A DNA stretch of 64,000 nucleotides, from positions 620,001 through 684,000 of the forward strand of contig OZ245715.1 of NCBI GenBank assembly GCA_965226965.1, in the 5' to 3' direction. The notes below the pieces were generated by a model. The model ran no database searches. It was not told where the DNA came from and worked only from the letters and a program-made list of their open reading frames with translations. The DNA is from Endoryza foliicola (GTDB lineage Bacteria; Bacteroidota; Bacteroidia; Chitinophagales; Chitinophagaceae). Of this stretch, positions 36,087 through 44,188 are shown piece after piece. The translations under genes and the position numbers were made by a program. Within the stretch, counting starts at the first letter, position 1; the number at the start of each line of letters is the position of its first letter.

Positions 36087-37613
36087 ATGAGCGTAAGAGA
36101 AAAGAAAGAAGAATGGATCCTTCTGCTAGCAGTCTTCGTGATTGCTACTTGCGGGCTTATATATGAACTGGTAGCAGGCACATTAGCTAGTTACCTTCTG
36201 GGCGATAGCGTTACACAATTTAGTACCATCATTGGGGTCTATCTTTTCTCAATGGGAATTGGCTCTTACCTTTCGAAGTTTTTTAAGGGCAACTTGCTTC
36301 GTTGGTTCGTGAAAACCGAACTATTGGTTGGAATGGTGGGCGGCTTTAGCTCCATTCTGCTTTTTCTCCTCTTTCCTGTTGCAGAATCCTTCCGAATAGT
36401 ATTGTATGCGCTAGTTGGAATTACCGGTATTCTTGTAGGAGTAGAGATTCCATTGCTAATGCGGATTCTAGAAAACCGTCTCGAGTTCAAAGAATTGATC
36501 AGCCGGGTTTTCAGTTTCGATTATATTGGTGCTCTCTTGGCTTCCATTATCTTCCCATTACTTCTAGTTCCACACTTGGGCATCATTCGCACTTCTTTAT
36601 TCTTTGGTATTTTAAATATCGGTGTAGGCTGGTACCTGGTTTTTAAGTTCAAAGAAGAACTCCGAAACACAAAACCTTTGCACTCTGCAGCCATCATTCT
36701 TCTGCTCTCTAGTGCTGTATGCTTCGCTTATGCAGATAAAATCATGAACTATAGCGAAACGCTGACCTTCAATGACCAAGTGGTTTATGCTACATCAACT
36801 CCTTATCAAAGAATTGTCATCACAAAAAATAAAAAAGAAACCCGACTCTTTCTCAATGGCAACCTGCAGTTTAGTTCCGCAGACGAATACCGCTATCACG
36901 AAGCCCTCGTTCATCCCGCCTTGTCTTCACTTCCTTCAAGAAAAAACATATTGGTCCTAGGGGGCGGCGATGGTTTGGCCGTTCGTGAAATTCTCAAATA
37001 CCCCGATGTTGAAAAAATCACCTTGGTTGATCTAGATCCTAAAATGACAGAACTTTTCAGCAGCCAAAGCATGCTGATGTCATTAAACCACGAGTCACTC
37101 AAGAACAAAAAGCTAACCATCATCAACGCCGACGCGTATATTTGGCTTCGCAAAAACAACCAACATTTCAATGCAATCATTGTCGATTTTCCAGACCCCT
37201 CCAATTATTCCATTGGAAAATTATATAGCAGTGCCTTTTATAACACACTCTATAAAAGTTTGGACGAAAAAGGATTGGTAGTTATTCAAAGCACTTCACC
37301 CTATGTGGCACCGAAAAGCTTCTGGTGTGTAGACCAAACCCTTCGATCTGTTGGACTACAAACAAAAGCATACCACAACTATGTTCCCTCTTTTGGAGAA
37401 TGGGGATACATCATGGCTATGAAGTCAAGCAATTTCAATTGGTTCTCTCAACTACCAACTCCATTAAGATTTTTAAACAAAGAAACGATCAACGACCTCT
37501 TTGTTTTTCCTGAAGACATGAAGACCACTGCAAAACTCGAAATAAACAGATTGAACAATCAAGCCTTGGTCACTTATTTTGAAGAAGAATGGTCGAAATT
37601 TTTGGAGCCCTAG
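36087..37613 (+). CDS. Membrane-anchored spermidine synthase-like aminopropyltransferase
   Basis: A 508-residue protein. The N-terminal 215 residues hold about seven transmembrane helices; the C-terminal half is a spermidine-synthase fold with the nucleotide motif Gly292-Gly-Gly-Asp-Gly296, LVDLDP and the aminopropyl-acceptor loop VDFPDPSNYSIGKLYS. In the family this domain moves the aminopropyl group of decarboxylated AdoMet to an amine. Here the AdoMetDC-like protein is encoded at the head of the same operon. The fusion to a membrane domain suggests action at the membrane. Confidence 0.88.
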   Translation: MSVREKKEEWILLLAVFVIATCGLIYELVAGTLASYLLGDSVTQFSTIIGVYLFSMGIGSYLSKFFKGNLLRWFVKTELLVGMVGGFSSILLFLLFPVAESFRIVLYALVGITGILVGVEIPLLMRILENRLEFKELISRVFSFDYIGALLASIIFPLLLVPHLGIIRTSLFFGILNIGVGWYLVFKFKEELRNTKPLHSAAIILLLSSAVCFAYADKIMNYSETLTFNDQVVYATSTPYQRIVITKNKKETRLFLNGNLQFSSADEYRYHEALVHPALSSLPSRKNILVLGGGDGLAVREILKYPDVEKITLVDLDPKMTELFSSQSMLMSLNHESLKNKKLTIINADAYIWLRKNNQHFNAIIVDFPDPSNYSIGKLYSSAFYNTLYKSLDEKGLVVIQSTSPYVAPKSFWCVDQTLRSVGLQTKAYHNYVPSFGEWGYIMAMKSSNFNWFSQLPTPLRFLNKETINDLFVFPEDMKTTAKLEINRLNNQALVTYFEEEWSKFLEP

Positions 37614-37616
37614 TCT

Positions 37617-39209
37617 ATGAACCGTCGATCTTTTATACAAGCCGCTTCACTACTATCTTCTGCCGGTTTTTTACTAGAAAACTGCAGTACAAAATTGCCA
37701 ATTAAGGTTTCAATGGTAGGCGCTAACAGCAAAGTTGGGCATCTAATAAGAGAAGGGGTCAAAGCAAATCCAACCACATTCACAGAAGTCGACACCGTCA
37801 TCATTGGCGGTGGCATTTCAGGTTTGGTTGCCGGACGTGAACTTCATAAAAACCAAAAACCGTTTTTACTTCTAGAGCTCGATAAAGAAGTTGGAGGAAA
37901 TGCGGCTTTCGGATCCAATAAAACATCTGAATATCCCTGGGGGGCGCACTATATTCCCATTCCCAATAATTATCTCATAGAATACCTTCAATTTCTTGAG
38001 GAAGAAGGAATCATTCAAGGATACGATGAAAACCAACTGCCCATCTACAAAGAGGAATACGTTTGCTTCGATTCTCAAGAGCGACTTTTCATCAACGGAA
38101 AATGGCAAGAAGGGCTGGTACCAAAGTTTGGGCTTTTAGCAGAAGACGAAGCCAAGGTTGCCTCCTTTCTGAAGTTAATGGAGGTATTAAAAGAAAAGAA
38201 GGGCTCGGATGGTAAGTGGATCTTCGACATTCCGATAGCCAACTCCAGTAAGGATGAAGAGTGGTTGAAACTTGATCAGATCACCATGATCGAGTGGTTA
38301 AAGCAACAGCCCTTTTTCAATTCTTATTTAGAAAATTATATCAACTATTGCACACGCGATGATTTTGGCACGTCAATTTATGAATGCAGCGCATGGATTG
38401 GCTTACACTATTTCGCGGCAAGAAAAGGAAAAGGCGCAAATGTAAAATCAGATGATGTCATCACCTGGCCTGAAGGAAATGGTTTCTTGGTAAAGAAACT
38501 GCGCGAGAAAATCAAAGACCAAATAAGAACAAACGCCTTGGTCACCGAAGTAAAACCGGTAGAAGCAGGAATTAAGATTGCTGTGTTGAATCCAATTAAC
38601 AATGTGAGCACCGGATTTCTTTGTAAACAACTCATCATCGCAACTCCACAGTTCATTACAAACAGAATATGGGAGCATAAAGAACGGGCCGCATTGGTCA
38701 AATCTCATTTTGAATATGTTCCTTGGTTGGTGGCAAACATCAATTGCAGTACCCCGCTCGAAATAAGCGGTGCTCCACTATCATGGGACAATGTGTGCTA
38801 TAGCAGTCTGTCGCTGGGGTACGTCAACGCAACGCACCAATTGCTCAATCAAAAAATAAGTGAACACAACTTTACACTTTACATTCCACTTAGCGAAAAA
38901 GACGCCAAAGCACAAAGACAGAAAGCATACGAAACTCCTATTGAAAAATGGAAAGAACTAGTGTTACAAGAAATGAAAAGAGTGTATCCAAATTTTGAAT
39001 CAAACATAATCTCCATCGAAATTCTACTGTGGGGGCATGCCATGGTAAAACCAAAACCGGGACTGGTACATGGACCGGTACTTGATAGCCTTGCAAAAAG
39101 CCCGGACCCTCGAATTCATTTCGCACATACAGATCTGGCAGGTATTAGTATTTTTGAAGAAGCCTTTTATCAAGGCTTGAATGCAGCTAAAAATTGTTTG
39201 AATGGGTAA
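37617..39209 (+). CDS. FAD-dependent amine oxidase-like oxidoreductase, probably exported
   Basis: A 530-residue flavoprotein. The N-terminus NRRSFIQAASLLSSAG resembles a Tat signal and is followed by Cys23 in LENC, a poor lipobox. The dinucleotide motif is IIGGGISGLVAGREL (Gly64-Gly69), with LLELDKEVGGNAAFG after it. The fold is that of amine oxidases and phytoene desaturases. The operon partners suggest an amine or polyamine product as substrate, but this is not provable here. Starts 3 nt after the aminopropyltransferase and overlaps the next gene by 8 nt. Confidence 0.8.
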   Translation: MNRRSFIQAASLLSSAGFLLENCSTKLPIKVSMVGANSKVGHLIREGVKANPTTFTEVDTVIIGGGISGLVAGRELHKNQKPFLLLELDKEVGGNAAFGSNKTSEYPWGAHYIPIPNNYLIEYLQFLEEEGIIQGYDENQLPIYKEEYVCFDSQERLFINGKWQEGLVPKFGLLAEDEAKVASFLKLMEVLKEKKGSDGKWIFDIPIANSSKDEEWLKLDQITMIEWLKQQPFFNSYLENYINYCTRDDFGTSIYECSAWIGLHYFAARKGKGANVKSDDVITWPEGNGFLVKKLREKIKDQIRTNALVTEVKPVEAGIKIAVLNPINNVSTGFLCKQLIIATPQFITNRIWEHKERAALVKSHFEYVPWLVANINCSTPLEISGAPLSWDNVCYSSLSLGYVNATHQLLNQKISEHNFTLYIPLSEKDAKAQRQKAYETPIEKWKELVLQEMKRVYPNFESNIISIEILLWGHAMVKPKPGLVHGPVLDSLAKSPDPRIHFAHTDLAGISIFEEAFYQGLNAAKNCLNG

Positions 39210-40320
39210 TAATAGTGCAGTTAACAAACAGCCTTGGTTGGGATTTCCTTGGATAGAATTCCTCTTCATTTTATTACCGCCTTTTCTGAGTATTGCTATT
39301 ATCGCGCTGTTTCCTGCTTTCTTTCAAAACAACGATCAACTTCCCGAAGCCGCATGGGTGGTGCTCATTCTATTGATTGATGTGGGACACGTTTACAGCA
39401 CGCTCTTTCGAACCTATTTCGACAAGCAGGCTCTCAAAGAGCAGAGTACCCTCCTCATTGCTATTCCCGTAATTGCATTTACAATTGGTGTACTACTTTA
39501 CAGTTTTTCGAGCCTTTTGTTTTGGAGAGTGTTGGCATATACAGCAGTTTTCCATTTTGTTCGACAACAATATGGGTTTCTTCGAATCTATAGCCGCAGA
39601 GATCCAATTAAAAAATGGTTGCGCAATTTTGAAACCTTCTTCATTTATTGGTTAACAATCTACCCGCTTCTATATTGGCATTTATCCGGACCCCGAAACT
39701 TCAATTGGTTTGTAGAGAACGATTTCCTCTATATCAATGTCGGCCCTATTCTTACTGTGCTTAATTTATTGTACGTTATATCCATAACAATCTACCTCTC
39801 GATTCTGGTTTTGGAAAGAATCAAGAAAGATCCTGCAATTTTCAATTGGCCAAAATTCTTGATCATTAGCGGAACAGGATTATCCTGGTTTATTGGAATT
39901 GTATATTTCAATGGGGATATGGCTTTCACCTTATTGAATGTGGTTAGCCATGGTATTCCTTACGTAGCGCTGGTATGGATTTATGGTAAGAAAAAATACG
40001 GAACAGAATCAAAGTCGGGGTCATTCTTAAAATTGATCTTCAGTCAATACGGTTGGCTCCTTTTGATTGCGTTGCTGATACTGTTTGCTTTTATAGAAGA
40101 GGGGCTATGGGATGGTTTAGTTTGGAAAGAAAGAGCAACAGTGTTTCCTGTATTTCAATGGAATCTTCCGGCATTTTCCGATGCCACTTTACGATTGTTA
40201 ATTCCGTTTCTTGCCGTTCCACAAATCACCCATTACATATTAGATGGTTTCATTTGGAGAATTCGGTCAGAAGAATTTAAATGGAAAAGTGAAACGGTAG
40301 AATCCACTGCAAATAATTAG
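39202..40320 (+). CDS. Multi-pass membrane protein, last gene of the polyamine-type operon
   Basis: A 372-residue protein with about nine transmembrane helices. Histidine-bearing segments at membrane edges (DVGHVYSTLFRTYFD, FHFVRQQYGFLRIYSRRD, HGIPYVALVWIYG, QITHYILDGFIWR) recall di-iron membrane enzymes such as desaturases, but the canonical box spacing is not evident. No family assigned. Its ATG overlaps the preceding stop by 8 nt; its stop overlaps the uxaA stop on the other strand. Confidence 0.7.
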   Translation: MGNNSAVNKQPWLGFPWIEFLFILLPPFLSIAIIALFPAFFQNNDQLPEAAWVVLILLIDVGHVYSTLFRTYFDKQALKEQSTLLIAIPVIAFTIGVLLYSFSSLLFWRVLAYTAVFHFVRQQYGFLRIYSRRDPIKKWLRNFETFFIYWLTIYPLLYWHLSGPRNFNWFVENDFLYINVGPILTVLNLLYVISITIYLSILVLERIKKDPAIFNWPKFLIISGTGLSWFIGIVYFNGDMAFTLLNVVSHGIPYVALVWIYGKKKYGTESKSGSFLKLIFSQYGWLLLIALLILFAFIEEGLWDGLVWKERATVFPVFQWNLPAFSDATLRLLIPFLAVPQITHYILDGFIWRIRSEEFKWKSETVESTANN

Positions 40321-41957
40321 AGCGATACGCCTCGCTTCCAAGGAATAAAGTCGTCTTGTAACAACAGAACCGCTTTGGGAATGACTTCACCGCTGGCAGC
40401 TTTAATGCAATATTCCAATATATCGGTCCCCATCTCTTCAATCGTTTTTTCTCCCGCCACAATTGGACCGCAATCAATATCAATTATATCTTTCATGCGG
40501 GTTGCCAATGGGGTATTGGTGGCAACTTTAATAGTAGGACAAACAGGGTTCCCGGTAGGGGTTCCCAAACCTGTTGTAAAAAGAATGAGTGTTGCGCCGC
40601 TTGCGGCTTTACCGGTTGTAGCTTCTACATCGTTGCCAGGTGTACAAACCAAACTTAATCCTGGTTTCGTTGCTGGCTCTGTATAATCCAAACAATCCGC
40701 TACCGGTGCTGTACCTCCTTTCTTTGCTGCTCCGGCGCTTTTGATTGCATCTGTAATCAATCCATCTTTAATATTTCCCGGTGATGGATTCATATGAAAA
40801 CCCGAGCCCACACTTAAAGCTTGGTTATTGTAGGTGGTCATCAAATGAATGAACTTTTCTGCAACCTCTTTTGAAACAGATCGATCAATCAATTCTTGTT
40901 CTACACCACAGAGCTCTGGAAATTCTGCCAATAATACCTTTCCACCCAGCGCTACTACCATGTCTGCACAATAACCCACTGCCGGGTTTGCAGAAATACC
41001 ACTAAAGCCATCACTCCCGCCACACTTTACTCCAATACAGAGATGCTCCAAACCCGCAGGTTTGCGTTCCTGTTGGTTGATCTCAACTAAACCTTCAAAT
41101 GTTTTTCTGATTGCATCGGCAATCAATTGCTCTTCACTTTGGCTTTGTTGTTGTTCAAATATGTAAAGCGGTTTATTGAAATGAGGATTGCGGTCTTTTA
41201 CTTGTTTTAAAAAGTGGTTGGTTTGCAAGTGCTGGCAACCCAGGCTCAAAACCGTAATGCCACCAACATTGGGATGGTCGGCATAAGCTGCCAAAAGGGA
41301 CCCCAAAACTTCTGAGTCTTGGCGTGTACCGCCACAACCGCCTTGATGATTTAAAAATTTTATTCCGTCCACATTTTTAAATGGTCGGTTAACCGCAGGG
41401 GCGTCCGATGGTAACAAATTGAAGCTTGAAATATCTTCACCTTTCATATAAGCCTGCAGCAAATGATGGGTATACGACTTATACTTTCCTGTAACAGCAT
41501 AACCCAATTCATTGTGAAGCGCTTCTTTTATCACGTCGAGATTTCGATTCTCGCAAAATACTGTTGGAATGAAAAGCCAGTAGTTGGCAGTTCCTACCCT
41601 GCCATCGGCGCGATGGTATCCACTAAAAGTTCTGTTTTTATAAGCGCTCACATCAGGACCCGTCCAGGTATAATTAGAACTTTTGTATTTGAATGGATCT
41701 GCCGCGTGCTTTAAGTTCTCAGTGGTCATCAATGAACCGCCTTTTACGGGCACCTGAATCTTTCCTACCAAAACCCCATACATATATACTGAATCGCCGG
41801 GGTTCATGTCTTCCTCATAAAACTTATGCTTGGGCTGTATCGCTTCTTGAATAAAGTATGTTTTACCCTCAAATTCAATGGTACTGCCTTTTTCAAGAGT
41901 ACTGAGTGCAACAATAACATTGTCTTTAGGGTGAACTTTCAATACGCTCTTTTTCAT
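40317..41957 (-). CDS. uxaA: Altronate dehydratase (UxaA family)
   Basis: A 546-residue enzyme that dehydrates D-altronate to 2-keto-3-deoxygluconate in the galacturonate pathway. The N-terminal SAF domain (about 1-95) and catalytic GD-AH C-terminal part are fused, as is normal for the long form. Seen signatures: HQGGCGGTRQDSE, GVKCGGSDGFSG and TTGLGTPTGNP. It stands alone; no uxaB/uxaC, kdgK or transporter is near, so it may serve a dispersed pathway. Divergent from the SET/ATP-grasp cassette. Confidence 0.88.
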   Translation of the reverse strand: MKKSVLKVHPKDNVIVALSTLEKGSTIEFEGKTYFIQEAIQPKHKFYEEDMNPGDSVYMYGVLVGKIQVPVKGGSLMTTENLKHAADPFKYKSSNYTWTGPDVSAYKNRTFSGYHRADGRVGTANYWLFIPTVFCENRNLDVIKEALHNELGYAVTGKYKSYTHHLLQAYMKGEDISSFNLLPSDAPAVNRPFKNVDGIKFLNHQGGCGGTRQDSEVLGSLLAAYADHPNVGGITVLSLGCQHLQTNHFLKQVKDRNPHFNKPLYIFEQQQSQSEEQLIADAIRKTFEGLVEINQQERKPAGLEHLCIGVKCGGSDGFSGISANPAVGYCADMVVALGGKVLLAEFPELCGVEQELIDRSVSKEVAEKFIHLMTTYNNQALSVGSGFHMNPSPGNIKDGLITDAIKSAGAAKKGGTAPVADCLDYTEPATKPGLSLVCTPGNDVEATTGKAASGATLILFTTGLGTPTGNPVCPTIKVATNTPLATRMKDIIDIDCGPIVAGEKTIEEMGTDILEYCIKAASGEVIPKAVLLLQDDFIPWKRGVSL

Positions 41958-42528
41958 ATAACGTGCCCTTGCTGTTTATAGGTTGATGATTGCAACGAAA
42001 GGAAATGCTTTGCGCAATTTACAATTTAGTCTTTTCTTTTTCGAATGAAAATCTTGCAAAATTCAGGTCAGGAGCGAATTTTAGAAAATTAAAAAATTAA
42101 AAAGAAACGCCTGTTAGCTATAAAAGAATCTAATCATTTTAAAATTGCGATTGCCTCGGCAAGAATCACCGCCTAAACACCATTGGTGGGCAAAGAAGTC
42201 CATTCATCAGTCTAAACCCGAGTTTTCTTTCCAAATCGTCATTCTAATATCTTTTTTATTATTCCAGCACCGCTACAATTCTTGAAAACCAAACTATTGA
42301 ACTTTATAAAAGCACTCATCCCCGCCCCCTCTTCTTTGCTTTTCATAATTACCGGCTATTGATCATTGTAAAAGACCTCTTTTATATACATCCAATCGTT
42401 GATCACTCATATCAAAAGTTCACAATTAATGATAGTTTATAAACACTGTTTATATATTATACTTAAATAACACTTTCAATAAACTTATATAGTTATCTTT
42501 AAATTACTTTAACACTAATCCTTAAGAA
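41958..42528. other. 571-nt AT-rich intergenic region, no gene recognised
   Basis: Separates uxaA (-) from the SET gene (+). It holds two TTGATCA repeats, a short palindrome CACCATTGGTG near 42177, and a TATCTTTA -7-type box at 42494 that probably serves the SET gene. The longest simple frame with ATG is 15 codons (42045). No RNA gene or convincing peptide was seen. Confidence 0.5.
42494..42501 (+). promoter_or_regulatory. -7 box (TATCTTTA) before the SET gene
   Basis: Matches TAnnTTTG except for the last base; 27 nt before the ATG in very AT-rich DNA. Confidence 0.4.
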
Positions 42529-43026
42529 ATGGCAAACAACAATCTTTCACAATTCAATACAGACGTGGTTTTCACGGCTCCCTACGCAGTTGTCCTAAAA
42601 AATAAAACAACAGGCCAACAGCAATTGAACGCAACAATAAAGTTTAATTCGGGTGATCTTATCAGCCCCTTTTATGCCGGCGAAACCCATTCAACACCCA
42701 ACTATCTAACGGTTCAGGTTGGTGAGCATACGCACATAACGTTGCAACCCAGCCATCTTCAATATATTAATCATAGCTGCAAACCGAATGCATTCTTCAA
42801 TACCGATACCATGGAATTGATCGCATTAGATACCATTGAAGCAGGCGAAGAAATCACTTTCTTCTATCCCTCAACCGAATGGAAAATGGACCAACCCTTT
42901 GTTTGTCAATGCGGTAAACCCGAATGCCTTCAGTTAATTCAAGGAGCAGCCTATCTTTCCAATGAAATTCTACAACACTATCGTTTAACGAATTTTATAC
43001 AGGAGCAAATCCTACAAAAGGTATAA
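42529..43026 (+). CDS. Small SET-domain protein with post-SET cysteines
   Basis: A 165-residue SET protein, a fold best known for SAM-dependent lysine methylation. Seen: NHSC at 81-84 (SAM-binding pseudoknot), IEAGEEITFFYPS with putative catalytic Tyr113, and post-SET Cys126, Cys128, Cys133 (CQCGKPEC) that with Cys84 should bind zinc. It is almost only the catalytic core. It lies 16 nt before an ATP-grasp ligase gene, and a second SET domain is fused to ATP-grasp one gene further on. The target could be a ligase product or partner rather than a histone-like protein; inference only. Confidence 0.85.
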   Translation: MANNNLSQFNTDVVFTAPYAVVLKNKTTGQQQLNATIKFNSGDLISPFYAGETHSTPNYLTVQVGEHTHITLQPSHLQYINHSCKPNAFFNTDTMELIALDTIEAGEEITFFYPSTEWKMDQPFVCQCGKPECLQLIQGAAYLSNEILQHYRLTNFIQEQILQKV

Positions 43027-43042
43027 ACAGCAAAACTGGTTC

Positions 43043-44122
43043 ATGAAGGCTTTTGATGACTATGCGCTTTGGGTACTCGTACCACACCTGGAAACAGAAG
43101 ATCCCAATCTTCAGTACTACTACGATTTCTCTCAAAGTTTGAAAGAATACGAAAAAGTATTCTCCGAACTTAATACACCATGGCAATGGCAGCCCATAAC
43201 CATCAATAATATTCCAAGTACCATTAATGAAATCAAGGAGAAAAGTCAACCTAAAAAACCCTTGGTCATTAACCTTTGTGATGGAGATGAAGTAAATGGC
43301 ACACCCGGTATCTCTGTCATTCATGAACTTGAAAAGCATCAAATTCAATATACCGGCTCTAACGCTTATTTCTACGATATCACTACTTCAAAAATTCCGA
43401 TGAAAAAAGCGTTCAACCAAGCAAAGGTTGAAACTCCCAAATGGGGCATCATCGACGAAACATCCCATTCTTTAGAAACCATTTGTGATCAAATAGAAAC
43501 CCCTTTCATTATTAAACCGGCTATTTCAGGCGGTAGTATGGGTGTTTCTGTAAAGAATGTGGTTGAATCAAAACAAGAACTCATAGATCGCGTAAGCGAA
43601 CTCAATTCCGGTTACCGGGGTTGGCAACTGAATACCGGAGGGCTCTTCGTAGAACAATTCATTAAAGGGAAAGAATTTACCACCTTTATTGTTGGCTCCT
43701 ATACCAACCCTGAAGAGTGTACTGTTTACGAACCCGTTGAACGCGTGTTTCATCCCTCACTTCCTGAAAATGAACGCTTTCTATCTTTCGATCGGCTTTG
43801 GGAAATTTATGAAGACGAAACCCCAATGCCCAATGAAGAAAACTTCTACAACTATATCTCAGTAGAACCGGTACTCGCAAAAGCCTTGAAAGACCTTACT
43901 TTGAAAGCCTATTGTTCGGTAAAAGGTACCGGTTACGGTAGATTGGATATTCGAATGGATAGCGAAACCGGCAATCTATATGTTCTTGAAGTAAACGCGC
44001 AATGCGGATTAAGTGAAGACGAAGACTTTACTTCTATCGGAGCCATTCTTAGAGTATCAAATGCAAGCTTTACCTCTTTAATTGAAACCATAATAAAAGA
44101 TGCTATTAATAATAAGATTTGA
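43043..44122 (+). CDS. D-Ala-D-Ala ligase-like ATP-grasp protein
   Basis: A 359-residue ATP-grasp ligase. Recognisable parts are the N-terminal LVINLCDGDEVNGTPG, the ATP-binding lysine strand FIIKPAISGGSMGVSV and the metal-binding YVLEVNAQCGLSEDED. True Ddl enzymes end in EVNxxPGxT and have conserved D-Ala residues; here these are replaced, so the substrate is probably another amino acid or peptide. It sits between a SET gene and an ATP-grasp-SET fusion. Confidence 0.82.
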   Translation: MKAFDDYALWVLVPHLETEDPNLQYYYDFSQSLKEYEKVFSELNTPWQWQPITINNIPSTINEIKEKSQPKKPLVINLCDGDEVNGTPGISVIHELEKHQIQYTGSNAYFYDITTSKIPMKKAFNQAKVETPKWGIIDETSHSLETICDQIETPFIIKPAISGGSMGVSVKNVVESKQELIDRVSELNSGYRGWQLNTGGLFVEQFIKGKEFTTFIVGSYTNPEECTVYEPVERVFHPSLPENERFLSFDRLWEIYEDETPMPNEENFYNYISVEPVLAKALKDLTLKAYCSVKGTGYGRLDIRMDSETGNLYVLEVNAQCGLSEDEDFTSIGAILRVSNASFTSLIETIIKDAINNKI

Positions 44123-44151
44123 TCTTTTTATTGAATTATCTATTACATTTG
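44118..44151 (+). promoter_or_regulatory. Promoter before the ATP-grasp-SET fusion
   Basis: TTTG at 44118-44121 and a perfect TAnnTTTG element (TACATTTG) at 44144-44151, 22 nt apart, match the -33/-7 architecture of Bacteroidota. The ATG follows 37 nt later, so the fusion gene can be expressed apart from the first two genes. Confidence 0.5.
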
Positions 44152-44188
44152 AATATACCTTACTAATCAACCATCGTCGCGTTCAAAT

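Noticed and set aside
42045..42092. 15-codon ORF upstream of the SET gene as a precursor peptide
   Set aside because: Very short, no leader/core pattern, and more than 400 nt from the SET gene; no better than random frames in AT-rich DNA.
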